Source of the DNA: Hemileia vastatrix | Lineage: Eukaryota; Basidiomycota; Pucciniomycetes; Pucciniales; Zaghouaniaceae | Direction: 5' to 3' | Length of the DNA: 64,000 nt | Assembly: GCA_030280995.1 (NCBI GenBank) | Contig: JASXTE010000019.1 | Span: forward strand, 7,613,501 to 7,677,500 | Shown: one piece after another, positions 1 to 11,149 of the stretch | Numbering within the stretch: the stretch's first letter is position 1 | How the letters are laid out: each line of letters opens with the position of its first letter | The notes under the pieces: model-generated | Told to the model about the DNA's origin: nothing | What the model saw: only the letters and a program-made list of their open reading frames with translations | The model's database searches: none | Made by a program: the position numbers and the translations under genes

Positions 1-1
1 T

Positions 2-1302
2 AACAAAGAGTTTAAAGATTACTTATATAAAGAGGGGATTAAAATGCATATCAATGCACCCTATACTCCAAAGCAAAACCCAGTTGCCAAAAGAGCCAAC
101 CAGACCACGACAGAAAAAGCCAAAGCTCTCTTATTTCAGGCCAACATTCCTCCAGAACTTTGGGCCAAAGCTGTCACTATAGAAGTTTACCTTTACAACA
201 GGACACCAACAAAAAGTCAACAAATGATCTCACCTTATGAAAAATTATTTGGCTCCCCACCTAAACTCTCCCATCTTCAAAATTTTTGGTTGTAGCGCAT
301 ATGCATTAATTCTAAAGAAACTAAGAAAAAGAAAATTTAATTCTTCAGCTTGTCATTTAATATTAGTTGGACACAATGAAAAATTGAGTTTATATAGATT
401 ACTAGACCCAACCAATCACACCATCTCTTACTCCCATGACATTGTATTAAATGAGGAAAGCTTTCCTTACCTGAAGCTGAGATAGGTTCAGTTAACCAAG
501 AATATTGCTCCTTTTTCAACGCTGAGAGAAGAGTGTATGGACACTAATCTCACAGACTCAAAATTCCCCTGATTGAATCAGAAGAAAATTCCAACCTACC
601 TTTCCCTGCCTCACCTGAACCTGACTCCTCAATCTCAGTATCAGATTCTTCTAAATGAAATGACCTTGAAGATGAAGAAGTACAAGACTTAATTTGTCCT
701 AAAACAATCCCAGTAGCTGAATGGTTTACCTACGTCCCATTTGACCAACTTCCACCAAAAGAAATCAACTCTGAAGTAAATCCCAATAACATCATTAATC
801 ATCCACAATAAAGACAACCACCTAATCAACTTCTTCATATCAATTCAATCCCATTAGCATTCAAAGTACCTGTACCTCCTACTTACCAACATGCAGTGTC
901 TGGAGAAAATTCAGATGCTTGGTCAGAAGCTATCACAGCTGAACTAGACAACATGGCAAAACACAAAATCTGGGATATTGTGGATAAACCCAATGGCTCC
1001 AAAGCTATTGGTAACAAATGGTTATTTACCCTAAAAGAGAATGAATTAGGAGGCATCTCAAAGTTTAAAGCCCAACTATGCACTCAGGGGTTCCACAAAA
1101 AAGAAGGAATTAATTACTTTGAAACCTTTGCCCCCACCAGTCGCCTTACCACCTTTAGGATCCTTCTTACACTTGCAGCTCAACATCAATATGAGATGGA
1201 AAACATGGATGTAAAGGGAGCATTTCTTCATGGTTCCCTTGAAGATGATGTTTACATGAAAATACCTCCTGCTGTGAATGTTACTAAAAAACTCAGCAAT
1301 CC
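2..1302 (+). pseudogene. Ty1/copia pol, 5' part (integrase C-terminal half and start of reverse transcriptase)
   Basis: The first ~95 codons match the end of a copia integrase core (PYTPKQNPVAKRANQ, then the LYNRTPT and YEKLFG motifs). A frameshift near 290 moves the reading to the GCSAYALI segment. From about 896 the reverse transcriptase begins (WSEAITAELDNM, NKWLFTLKEN, THGFHKKEG-like, ETFAPTSRLTTFRILLTLA, MDVKGAFLHG). The usual integrase motif has a catalytic Glu in the VAER position; here it reads AKR, so the Glu is replaced by Lys. Several stops lie between 480 and 890. The frame ends at 1,302 because gypsy-1 is inserted there, and it resumes at 10,150. This is a dead element; the family call is firm, the exact lineage is not resolved. 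Confidence 0.9.
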
Positions 1303-2479
1303 TGTCAGTATAGTCTAGTATATAAGTATGATATAATAGTATTTATTTATGGTCCTACTACTTATTGATAAATGGTTTAGTTATTAAACCTCAGGGGAAG
1401 ACTAATAAAATAGTTATACTCAAATAAAACTCACAATACTTGGATTTAAATGCATGCTAGTGGTGGAAAATAGATAAATAGAATATAGTTATAGCTTAAA
1501 TAATGATAATATCAACTTATAAAAGGCTTTATAATATATTTCTAAATGTTAATAATTGTATTGAAGTGTTGGATTTAAATGTAGTAAGTAATTGATGATA
1601 AATAACCGTCAAAATCCCTCCTTACTTATACCCAAATCCCATAGAGTGTAAAGACCTTCAATCCAGATGATGTCACTGCTATCCCTGGAAATTACAGCAC
1701 TGTGAGGGCCCATCACCTCCCCATGGCGTCCACTTCAAGCAGGTTCAACACCCAGACCTCCAGTAAGGACCCTCCATCACAATTAATGATAACACAGATC
1801 TATACCACAAATAGAAAGTCCAGATAAAAGCGGATACCATAAAGAAACAGGTAAAATAAGCAATCAAAAAGAGATTTAATGAAACCCAAAGCATATAAAG
1901 GAAAAAATTGAAATGTCCAAGCCCCCAATAACATCCCCAAGCATCCATATTAACCCAGAAATGACCTCCCAACCCATAAATCCGTGAATATCCATCCAAG
2001 GAAGCATATTAAGCTGTCCAGACTGAGTGTATGCGCCTGAAATAGATGTTTATGCTTCTGTAGGCGTTGTGAGTCCACTGGAGACATTCATATGACCTAA
2101 AAAAGCAGAAAAACAAAGGTTATAGGCTATTAATGGGCTAAAACCCACTTATATACCTAAATATACATAATATACTGCATATTTCACTGAATATGAGATT
2201 TATGTATACATATAAGCTTATTTATGTCAATAATTACTTAATATCACTTAAGATAAGTATATTATGACTCCATTAACACCTTAATAAGTATTATTAGGCT
2301 ATGGATAAGCTATTTAAACTACTATAATTTATATAATAGAGTAATAATTATATATATATGTAATATAATCATATATATTATTATTTTAACCTTATTTTTA
2401 AGATATAAGCTTAATTTACTTAAGGTTATATTATTTTAAGTATAAGAAATACTCTGTCCTAGGGATATCTAGGCTGACA
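1303..2479 (-). repeat. gypsy-1 3' LTR
   Basis: This 1,177-bp LTR begins TGTCAG and ends CTGACA, the short inverted ends expected of a retroviral-type LTR. It is co-linear with 8,967-10,144. It lies downstream of the chromodomain, so it is the 3' LTR of the minus-strand element. An 84-codon open frame at 1,745-1,999 on the element's sense strand is present in both LTRs; it lacks an ATG start and is not called as a gene. Confidence 0.95.
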
Positions 2480-2489
2480 CTCCCTCACC
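2480..2489 (-). other. gypsy-1 polypurine tract
   Basis: On the minus strand GGTGAGGGAG directly precedes the TGTCAG start of the 3' LTR. A purine run at this place primes plus-strand DNA synthesis in LTR retrotransposons. gypsy-2 has a similar tract (GAGTGAGGAAG) at the same place. Confidence 0.7.
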
Positions 2490-2592
2490 CAAAAAAAAAT
2501 ATATAAAAAAATGTTAAGACATTTTAATTAAAAGTAAGGAGTGAATAGAAATTTTTTTAAATTTTTATAATACATATACTGAATAAAAAGTA

Positions 2593-4912
2593 TTATTTTG
2601 ATTTAAATTTTTTCAAGAGATTTTTAAGATCAGAGATTTCATTTTCTGGAATCCACTGGTCATATTCACTTGATTTATTTTTAAATCTTAATAGATACTC
2701 AACTCCCTTTTCTTTTGTAAGGTGTCTCCTTTTAAGTATCTTTTCAATTTCTACCTTTTCAACTATTTCTTCAGGTTGCTGTTTATGCCTTCCTGATCTT
2801 CTTGGAAATAGAGCAGTATCATTAGAATGGTATGGTTTTATAAGAGAAATAGGAAATACTGGATGTTTTCTATCATAGGGTGCATATAGAATACCCTCAA
2901 CAGCATTATTACCAACCATCTTTTTAACTACAAATAGTCCAATGAATGGATCCTTCAATTTAACATTATCATTGAAATTGAAATTTAGTGTTGAAATAAG
3001 GACTTCATCACCCTCTTTGAACATTTGTTCTTTATGGGCTTTATCCCATCTTTTCTTTTCATACTCAAACGCCTTATTTATACATTCTTGAGCATGTTTT
3101 CTGCATAATTCCTGCATCTGAAGAAATGATTTAGTACCTGGATGGATATCAAATCTAGGTAATTTATTAAGAGTTTTAGCAGGGGTATTAGGTACATAAC
3201 CCAACCATAACTCAAATGGCTTTTTGCCAGTGACAGAATGTACTGTACTATTGTATGCAAATTCTAAACCTGGGATAAGGTTTACCCAATCATGCGTGAA
3301 TTTGTCATTGTCTTTAAAATTAAGACCAAAAACAAAATATCTTCTTATCATATCTTCTTAAGTTTGTATCATTCTTTCTGCTAGCCCATCAGTTTGTGGG
3401 TGGTGTGCTGTAGAAAGTTTTAATTGACACCCTGAAACATCCATAAGTGATGTCCAGAACTCAGAAGTAAATTTTGGATCTCTGTCAGAAACTATTGCTT
3501 TGGTGAAACCTGCTATATTTAATATTTGTGTCCACCATAAAAAAGCTAAGTCCTTTGCGGAAACCTCTTTGTGGGTAGGAATAAATTTACACATCTTTGT
3601 AATTCTATCTACAATTACCCAGCAGGAGTTATAACTCTTATTCCCTGCTATTGGCAAACCTGTTACAAATTCCATGTTAACTATTTTCCCTGGAGCTTTT
3701 GGTTGCTCAATTTGTTGTAATAAACCAGCTCTTTTGCCTGTTAATCTTTTAGATTTTTGACAAGAATCACATGTCTCAACATATTTCTGAACATCTTCAG
3801 ACATATTAATCCACCAAGCTGTGGTTTTTACTCTGGTTAATGTTTTATGGTAGTCAAAATGACCTGCTAATTAATCATCATGACATATACTTAACATTAA
3901 CTCCTTCATTGAAGGGGAAATTACAATTACATTACTTAATTTTTTTCTGTAATATATAAAACCAACCTCAATGGAAAATTTTCCTTTTTCTAATGCCTCT
4001 TTATACTTATTTGGTAATGTTTTTATTAAAACATTCATTGAAGCATTAGATGGATCATTTAATATTGTAGTGAGTTTACCCAAGTCAGGATCTGGAGCAT
4101 ACATATCAAGAATTGATTGCATAAATTCATCCTCAAGATCTACAATATAAATGCCATAAATGTTAATAATCTCTTATTCAGGAACATAAGCAGGATTATC
4201 ATCATTATTAGGCAGAGGTACTATAGATAACAGATCTACATTAGAGTGTAAGGTTCCTGCTCTATGTGTAATAGTAATCTGTCCTCTGTATTCTTGTACA
4301 GCTAATTGCCATCTAAACATGTGTCTATTAGGGGTTTTCATGTTTAATAGTGACTTAACTGCACTACAGTCAGTTATTAAATCAAATTTTTGGTGTTCAA
4401 GGTAATAATGTAGCTTCTAAAGAGCCCATACTACTGCCAAACATTCAAGTTTAGTAGCATCATATTTCAATTCACTACTTCTTAGAGTACGTGAAATATA
4501 GCAAATTACTACTTCTGACATTTTTCCTTCAATAAGTTGTTTTTGATGCAAAGCAGCAACCAGACCAATAAAACTTGCATCTGTATATAATACAAAAGGC
4601 TATTGGAAGTCTGGTAATCCCAAGATAGGAGCTGTCACTAAACATTCTTTTAACTTATCAAAATCCTGTTGTCTTTCATTATTCCAAATGAAAGCTTCTG
4701 ATTTCTTTTTCAGTGTGGTCAATGGTGCAGAAATTAATTGGTAGTTTTTTATATATTGTCTATAATAACCACTCATACCAAGAAAAGATTTTAAATCCTT
4801 TGCATTTTGAGTAATTCCAATATTCTTTATTGCAGCCACCTTATTTTGGTCTAAACATATTTGTAAGCCAGATACAATATGACCAAGCACTTTTAAAGAT
4901 TCAAACCCAAAT
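2593..4912 (-). pseudogene. gypsy-1 RNase H, integrase and chromodomain
   Basis: From 4,890 to 2,593 a single reading frame runs through the connection and RNase H domains (GHIVSGLQICLDQNKVAAIKN, YTDASFIGL), the integrase zinc finger (HDD..HFDYHK, CDSCQKSK), the integrase core (WVIVDRITK, SDRDPKFTSEF, HHPQTDGLAERM; all three acidic residues present) and a C-terminal chromodomain (VEYLLRFKN, YDQWIPENEI). It is broken by in-frame stops at about 4,600, 4,418, 4,174, 3,871 and 3,358, the last being a single-base change just after the catalytic Glu. Confidence 0.92.
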
Positions 4913-5785
4913 TTACATTTTTTTCAATGCAAGGGTCATTTTTATTTCATACATTTTTTGAAATACCTTCTTTAAATGGATTAAGTGTTCATCATAAGTC
5001 TTAGAGAACACTATGATGTCATCAATGTATACCATTAACCATCCTTCAATAATTTCATTATAGAATGTTATATCCATTAACTTCTGAAATACTGATGGAG
5101 CATTTTTTGGTCCAAATGGCATTCTGACATATTTATAAATTCCCATATGTGTTGTTATCAACAAAAAGTTCTGTGAATTCTTTTCAACAGGAATTTGATG
5201 GTACCCTTTATTTCCATCTAAGCAACCTATATACTTAGCACCTTTGAGGGTAGCATGTATAGAGGCAATCCTTGGCAAAGGACAAATATCATCTACTGTA
5301 AATTTATTTAATTCTCTATAATCACCGCAGAGTCTTGCTTTATCTTGTTCATAAGAAATTAGCACTGGTGATATTACACAATATTTTGGTGTAGTTTCAA
5401 CCTTCTCAAGAATGTTCATTTTTAATAACATCTTAATATTATCCTCTATGTCTTTCCTCTTCATTGGTGAAGCAGGGTATGGTTTCTTTTTAAGACTAGC
5501 AGGAATATTATCCATATCACAGGTTAAACTAATCTTCATTTCATGATCTTTTACAAGGCCAAGTTCATTTGTACCATGTGCAAAAGCCATTGGAAATGCT
5601 TTAATTAAGTCCAAAATATTATTTTTCTCAGCTTTACTTATCTGAGTGCCAAATGATGCTTTTGAAATTTCTGTTTCCAGAAGTTCCATCTCATTGGATT
5701 CTCTTCCTTTGCACGGAATATTTGTTACTGACTCAATTTGTAAGACTGTGTTAAAAGAATTTATTTTTAAATTTCCTTTTACCAT
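4913..5785 (-). pseudogene. gypsy-1 reverse transcriptase
   Basis: This open frame of 290 codons covers the polymerase domain: PYPASPMKRKDIEDNIKMLL, LCGDYRELN, DGNKGYHQIPV, MPFGPKNAPSVFQ, and the catalytic motif YIDDIIVFS near 5,017-5,040. Catalytic residues look intact. The frame ends at 4,913 beside a run of T in the plus strand, after which the RNase H part continues in another frame, consistent with a one-base shift. Confidence 0.92.
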
Positions 5786-6992
5786 TCATGCCAATTGTAA
5801 AATTGTTATTAGCAGGGTCTAATTTCACACCAAACTTAGTCAGAATATCATTTCCAATGATAAAACAGTTACTACAGTTAGTATTATCCATTACTACAAT
5901 GTCACAAGTTATTCTTACATAACCATGTTGGTGTTTAAAGAAAAAAGCAGCTTTGTATCTACCAATGGGATGTAGTACTGATCCAAAACCTCTCCAACTT
6001 TTAATCTGAAGTGGTTCAAGCTTAGACTTATATTCACTATCAATTTTCTGTAATGTATTAGTAGAAACAACAGAACCAGAAGCTCCTGTGTCCAATACTA
6101 TATTAACATTTAAATCAGAAATGATAGCTGGAACCGTGATAGGTGTCATTCTAAAGTTATCAGATTGTATATCTTTAATGATTTCAGCATACTCAAAATT
6201 CATTAAAGATTCATTTGAGTCCATATTTAATATTGGATTTTCAAAGATGGACAAATCATCTTCCAACATACAGACTTCATTTTCATCACTATATGAGATA
6301 TTGCTGTCATAATCACTTGATTCTTTACTTTTTTCAGTTTCAGTTTCAGATTCACGTTTATTTTCAACAATATTTATGTTTTTCTCACATTTGTGACCTT
6401 TAACCCAAAGTTTGTTACACTTATAACAAGTATTTTTTTCATAATTTTTAGGTACTACAGGTGCAGTAGGTTTTTTCTGCTTCTCCTGAAGTGTTTTTGA
6501 ATTCTGATTTTTTACAGGTTCTTTATTTTGTTTATAAGTGGAATACCTTTCTTCATACTTATGGTTTAGTAATATTTCATTGCAAATATTAATAAAGTCA
6601 GAATATTCAGTAACATTAATTGTTCTAGCTACAACAATGTCTCTGACAGATATAGGTAATTTATATATTATCTTATCTTTCAATAAGTTAAAATCCATTT
6701 TAGGCTCAATGGCATTTAATATTTTATTTAAATTCATTAAAAATACCATAGGTTTGTCACCATTCAACGGATTATACCTAGTTTTCTCATAAAGTCTCTG
6801 CTGAGTAGGTCTGAATTTAGAACCTCCAAATTGTTTTTCAGTTAGTTGTTTCCATTCAGCCCAAGAGTAATCTTTACCCTCACTCAATACAGCTTCAACC
6901 CATAATAAAGCAACATCTTTAAATAAAGAAATTAATTTTGATGTTATTTCTTCATCTGGTAACTTATATGAGAATTTTAAATTGTCAATTCT
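5751..6992 (-). pseudogene. gypsy-1 gag capsid, zinc knuckle and aspartic protease
   Basis: One open frame without an ATG start. The first ~150 codons match a retrotransposon capsid (AVLSEGKDYSWAEW, FGGSKFRPTQQRLYEKTRY, IIYKLPISVRDIVVARTI). A zinc-knuckle-like motif CYKCNKLWVKGHKC lies near 6,400-6,430. An acidic linker follows. The aspartic protease site LDTGASGSVVS lies near 6,080-6,105. The end of this frame overlaps the start of the reverse transcriptase frame by 35 bp in a different frame, at the usual place for a programmed or acquired shift. A stop at 6,993 separates it from upstream gag in the same frame. Confidence 0.85.
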
Positions 6993-8456
6993 TTAAATAA
7001 AATGTTTTAAATCAGAGCTGGCTTCCCCATCATAAGTTGGGTACTGATCTATCTTAGGCTAGTTCTTCTGATTGGATTTTATCTCACTAATCTTAGGTAA
7101 ATTCAACAACTCATTTACTCTTGATAAATGGTCTTGTATTTCCTCCTGTACGGATTTGTGACTTACATTTTCAGATTTGACACTACCACCAGATGGTTTT
7201 AGTTGTGGTGGTATAGGGAAGAAATGAGATTCACTTTTGCCAAAGAAAGGATTATTATTATATTGATTATACTGATGATTATCCTGGTTCATTAGTAGAT
7301 TGGCTGTTTCAATCTCAACTTTAGTTAATCTATGTAGAAACTCAGAGACACTTTGATTTGTCTGGGCAAAAGATAACTTAGCTCTTGATTCAGTTTTCAA
7401 TAAATGTGTTTCATACAATTTTTCCAACTTACAGAATTTGTTTGAAAGTTCATTAAATTTACTACTCAATGAATCATATTTAAGAGTTAGAGACAAATGT
7501 TCATTCTCTAATTCTTTATTACGTGTTGCCAGTTGAGAAATATTTAATGTTAAGGATGAAATTGTATCACTAGTGAGCTTAACTGTCTGTTACTCACAAT
7601 CAGTCATTCTATTCCACAATGCTGAAACAATTCTATGGACAGTTGGATTATTGTTAAAATACTCCATGTCTTCCTTCTCAATTCTCTCACTCTCTTGTGA
7701 ACTTCTCATCTCACTAGTAAGTGGTGGCAACTGAGGATTAACTGTATTATAAATACTACTATTGTTATAGACAAAAGAGAAGTCAGGTGTATCTACTCTA
7801 AAACCTAAATTTCTTAAGTCCTCCTCTATTTTCTGCACAGATTTGACATCAATAATGTTACCTACATTGTAAATATCAGTATATTGTTCAATCTGAGAGC
7901 GTAATCTACTTACCACGGGATATATGCCAGTCCTGATTTTTGGCTCTTTTTTCCTTTGTAAGGGTAAACTGAGGAAGTCTGATGAGGTGGTGGATCCCTG
8001 TTGCAGCTGTGGCTGGTCCATTGTTGATGGAACCAGTCCCACTTCCATTTTTCTACCAGGATTTTCTCCTGGGAGTGATGTGAACCGCCTTGGATAGGGG
8101 GTTGCTGACTTGGTTGACTTGGCTGGCCTCCCTTTAGCTCTGCCAGTGTCTGATTAATTTTTTGAACCCTTACCTTGCAATTGTTCTGTAATTGCTCTAC
8201 CTCTTTGAACATGAGTGCCTTGGATTCTTCCAACTTCAAAACCTGTTGGGCCAAGTGGGATAGTTGATCCTGAATAGGAGGAGACGTCTTTTTTATGGTT
8301 ATCTTTTTTAAAAGGGCGTCTTTTTCCTCTATTCTCATGTTCTCTGCCAGGGGGTATTGCTGACCCTCCATGGTTATGTCCTGGATAGTTTTTTTTAGCT
8401 TTAGACCTGGTATTATAAGCAGGCTTATCACTTACACTGTCCTGAGGAGCACTCAT
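6993..8456 (-). pseudogene. gypsy-1 gag, N-terminal part
   Basis: An ATG at 8,456 opens a basic, low-complexity start (SDKPAYNTRSKAKK), followed by a glutamine/proline-rich region and stretches likely to form coiled coils (for example in the 7,059-7,496 frame). The frame is broken by stops at 8,154, 7,590, 7,059 and 6,993-6,995, and by a shift near 8,380. A GTAAGT at about 7,913 on the minus strand lies where gypsy-3 also has GTAAGT, so an intron in the leader or gag is possible. Domain homology in this part is weak; the gag call rests on position and on similarity to gypsy-2 and gypsy-3. Confidence 0.75.
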
Positions 8457-8949
8457 ATTGTTAATAATGACAATATATAAATTCTACAAAAAGTAAAAAC
8501 TCTATGGAATTAGTAGACAAAAGGTATTAGCAATGTTATTACTAATAAAAAAGCACTGGAGCTTACCCTGAATTCATATCTTTATTTATTTAAATAAAAT
8601 ATAAGAAAAATTTGAAAAAATCTGTTAAAAATAAAACGATAATTTTAACTAGACCTTTATAAGGGTGAATAAGTAGCTTACCAAGCTTTAACCAAATACC
8701 AGTTTAATTGGGTTTTATATTGGTGACCAAATACCAAGTGAAATTGGGTTTATAATGGGTACAGTTACTACTGTAAATACCTAATTTTTATTATAAAAAA
8801 TTAGTACAATTCTTATAAGGGTTCTTTTCCACAATAACTGAGTTATGATGACCCGCTGATATGCAGCAGACACAACTATTTGGTTATTTTGAGATATACT
8901 AAAGTAAAAATCACGTCCCAAGGCTTATACTAAATAATAAGTAAAAATT

Positions 8950-8966
8950 AAGGAAAGACCCCCAAT
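8950..8966 (-). other. gypsy-1 putative primer-binding region
   Basis: Immediately inside the 5' LTR the minus strand reads ATTGGGGGTCTTTCC. Equivalent positions in gypsy-2 (ATTGTGGGCCTTTCC) and gypsy-3 (ATCGGGGACCTTTCC) are conserved although the flanks are not. The position fits a primer-binding site. The matching tRNA was not identified. Confidence 0.5.
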
Positions 8967-10144
8967 TTTCAGTATAGTCTAGTATATAAGTATGATATAA
9001 TAGTATTTATTTATAGTCCTACTACTTATTGATAAATGATTTAGTGATTAAACCTCAGGGGAAGACTAATAAAATAGTTATACTCAAATAAAACTCACAA
9101 TACTTGGATTTAAATGTGTGCTAGTGGTGGAAAATAGATAAATAGAATATAGTTATAGCTTATATAATGATAATATCAACTTATAAAAGGCTTTATAATA
9201 TATTTCTAAATGTAAATAATTGTATTGAAGTGTTGGATTTAAATGTAGTAAGTAATTGATGATAAATAACCGTCAAAATCCCTCCTTACTTATACCCAAA
9301 TCCCCTAGAGTGTACAGACCTTCAATCCAGATGATGTCACTGCTATCCCCGGCAATTACAGCACTGTGAGGGCCCATCACCTCCCCATGGTGTCCACTTC
9401 AAGCAGGTTCAACACCCAGACCTCCAGTAAGGACCCTCCATCACAATTAATGATAACACAGATCTATACCACAAATAGAAAATCCAGATAAAAGCGGATA
9501 CCATAAAGAAACAGGTAAAATAAGCAATCAAAAAGATATTTAATGAAACCCAAAGCATATAAAGGAAAAAATTGAAATGTCCAAGCCCCCAATAACATCC
9601 CCAAGCATCCATATTAACCCAGCAATGACCTCCCAACCCATAAATCCGTGAATATCCATCCAAGGAAGCAGATTAAGTTTTCCAGACTGAGTGTATGCGC
9701 CTGAAATAGATGTTTATGCTTCTTTAGGAGTTGTGAGTCCACTGGATACGTCCATATGACCTAAAATAAGTATAAAAACAAAGGTTATAGGCTATTAAGG
9801 GGCTAAAACCCACTTATATACCTAAATATACACAATATACTGCATATTTCACTGAATATGAGATTTATGTATACATATAAGCTTATGTATGTCAATAATT
9901 ACTTCATATAACTTAAGATAAGTATATTATGACTCCATTAACACCTTAATAAGTATTATTAGGCTATGGATAAGCTATTTAAACTACTATAATTTATATA
10001 ATAGAGTAATAATTATATATATATGTAATATAATCATATATATTATTATTTTAACCTTATTTTTAAGATATAAGCTTAACTTACTTAAGGCTATCTTATT
10101 TTAAGTATAAGAAATACTCAGTTCTAGGGATATCTAGGCTTACA
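8967..10144 (-). repeat. gypsy-1 5' LTR
   Basis: 1,178 bp, nearly identical to 1,303-2,479. Both extreme ends differ from the 3' copy by G to T changes in plus-strand reading (TTTCAG for TGTCAG and CTTACA for CTGACA). The inner edge is followed, in element orientation, by a GGGGGTCTTTCC stretch that is shared with the other gypsy elements of the window. Confidence 0.95.
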
Positions 10145-10149
10145 AATCC

Positions 10150-10428
10150 CCTCCTTAAACTCAAATGCTCCATCTATGGTCTTAAAAAATCTCCTCGCTG
10201 TTGGTCAAAAGAAATTAACGAATTTTTTCAATCCATAAATCTATCTCCATCTCCAGCAGATCCCTGCCTATTCACCTCAATAGACAAGGAAAAGTCTCTC
10301 TTTGTTTACCTACATGTAGACAACTTAGAAGTTTTTGGTAATGACTTATCTGCCTTCAAACATCAAATAAATGCTAGATTCAACATGGAATTTTTGGGAC
10401 CTCTTAAATATTTCCTGGGAATTAGAAA
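10150..10428 (+). pseudogene. Ty1/copia reverse transcriptase, continuation after the gypsy-1 insertion
   Basis: In one frame this reads the second half of a copia reverse transcriptase: SIYGLKKSPRCW (family consensus YGLKQSPRxW), ADPCLF, a catalytic-site segment reading YLHVDN where the family has YVDD, then FNMEFLGPLKYFLGI. The second catalytic Asp is Asn, which should abolish polymerase activity. Removing 1,303-10,144 and one AATCC copy restores continuity with the piece ending at 1,302. The copia sequence stops abruptly after FLGIRK, where a CACTA-like terminus begins; RNase H and a 3' LTR are absent from the window. Confidence 0.9.
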
Positions 10429-10452
10429 GTCCACTCCCTATATTGCATAGTG
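10429..10452. repeat. CACTA-like terminal inverted repeat abutting the copia fragment
   Basis: Read on the minus strand from 10,452, the sequence begins CACTATGCAATATAGGGAG and continues TGGAC. It differs at few positions from the end of the MITE family B copies at 29,446, 44,527 and 51,333. To its right, the last 77 bp of the gypsy-2 LTR follow directly. To its left is copia reverse transcriptase. It is therefore the right end of a DNA transposon inserted in the gypsy-2 LTR, and the copia DNA lies inside that transposon or replaced its interior. Confidence 0.7.
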
Positions 10453-10529
10453 TATATATTTAAATCTCATTATTCTTATTTTAATTTAACATAAGATTTC
10501 ACTTGCCCTTCAATATATCCTGGCTGACA
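10453..10529 (-). repeat. gypsy-2 3' LTR remnant
   Basis: The segment ending CTTGCCCTTCAATATA plus CTGGCTGACA matches the end of the LTR at 18,675-18,751. A purine tract on the minus strand (GAGTGAGGAAG) precedes it. The rest of the LTR would lie left of the copia/CACTA unit, outside the window. Confidence 0.85.
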
Positions 10530-10555
10530 CTTCCTCACTCTAAAAAAACAATAAA

Positions 10556-10915
10556 AAATGCTATGATTTTTTTGTTTTTATATTTCTTCAAAAGAGTGGA
10601 GAGGTTAGAAACTTCTTTTCCAGGTATCCAAGTATCATGCTCAGATGATTTATTTTTATATCTCAAAAAATATTCACTACCTTTCTAAGAAGTTATAATT
10701 CTATCATTGATAATTTTATCAATTTCTGCAATTTCTGTGACTTCTTGAGGATTTTTCTTAGGTCTACCTTTTCTTTTAGGAAATAAGTCACTGTTGGAAG
10801 TATAAGGTTTAAGTAAGTAGATAGGTAAGACAGGGTGTTTTCTATCATAGGGAGAATACAATACTACTTCTACTGCATTATCACTAACCATTCTTTTAAC
10901 AACAAATAGTCCCAC
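10556..10915 (-). pseudogene. gypsy-2 integrase C-terminus and chromodomain
   Basis: A frame of 76 codons (FVVKRMVSDNAVEVVLYSPYDRKHPV) ends at 10,685. The chromodomain half follows after the stop (SEYFLRYKNKSSEHDTWIPG), matching gypsy-1. Chromodomains at the integrase end steer integration towards marked chromatin in chromoviruses. Confidence 0.85.
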
Positions 10916-11149
10916 AAAATTATCCTTAAGTTTGTTATTTCCTTGTAAACTGAAGTGGGCTGTAGATATCAGTACTTCATAACCATTTTTAAAGGTGTAT
11001 TCCTTATGGGATTTATCCCATCTTTTCCTTTTATATTTAAATGCCTTATCAATACAGATTTAAGCATGTTTTCTGCATAGCTGTTGCATTTGCTTAAAAG
11101 ATTCAACACCAGGGTGAGGTCCCAAATTTGGTAATTTATTATTGAAAAT

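Larger units (their letters stand above)
1303..10144 (-). mobile_element. Ty3/gypsy chromovirus-type LTR retrotransposon (gypsy-1), full length
   Basis: An 8.84-kb element coded on the minus strand, with LTRs at both ends and a perfect 5-bp target duplication, AATCC, at 1,298-1,302 and 10,145-10,149. The gene order on the minus strand is gag, protease, reverse transcriptase, RNase H, integrase, chromodomain, which is the Metaviridae order with a chromodomain as in chromoviruses. All proteins carry stops or frameshifts. The two LTRs are close: 13 differences were counted by eye over the first ~450 bp, suggesting a fairly recent insertion compared with gypsy-2 and gypsy-3. It split the reverse transcriptase of the copia fragment. 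Confidence 0.95.

Noticed and set aside
1745..1999. 84-codon hydrophobic frame in the gypsy-1 LTR, also in the other LTR (9,409-9,663)
   Set aside because: It begins with TTG, and presence in both LTRs follows from LTR duplication, so conservation is not evidence of coding.
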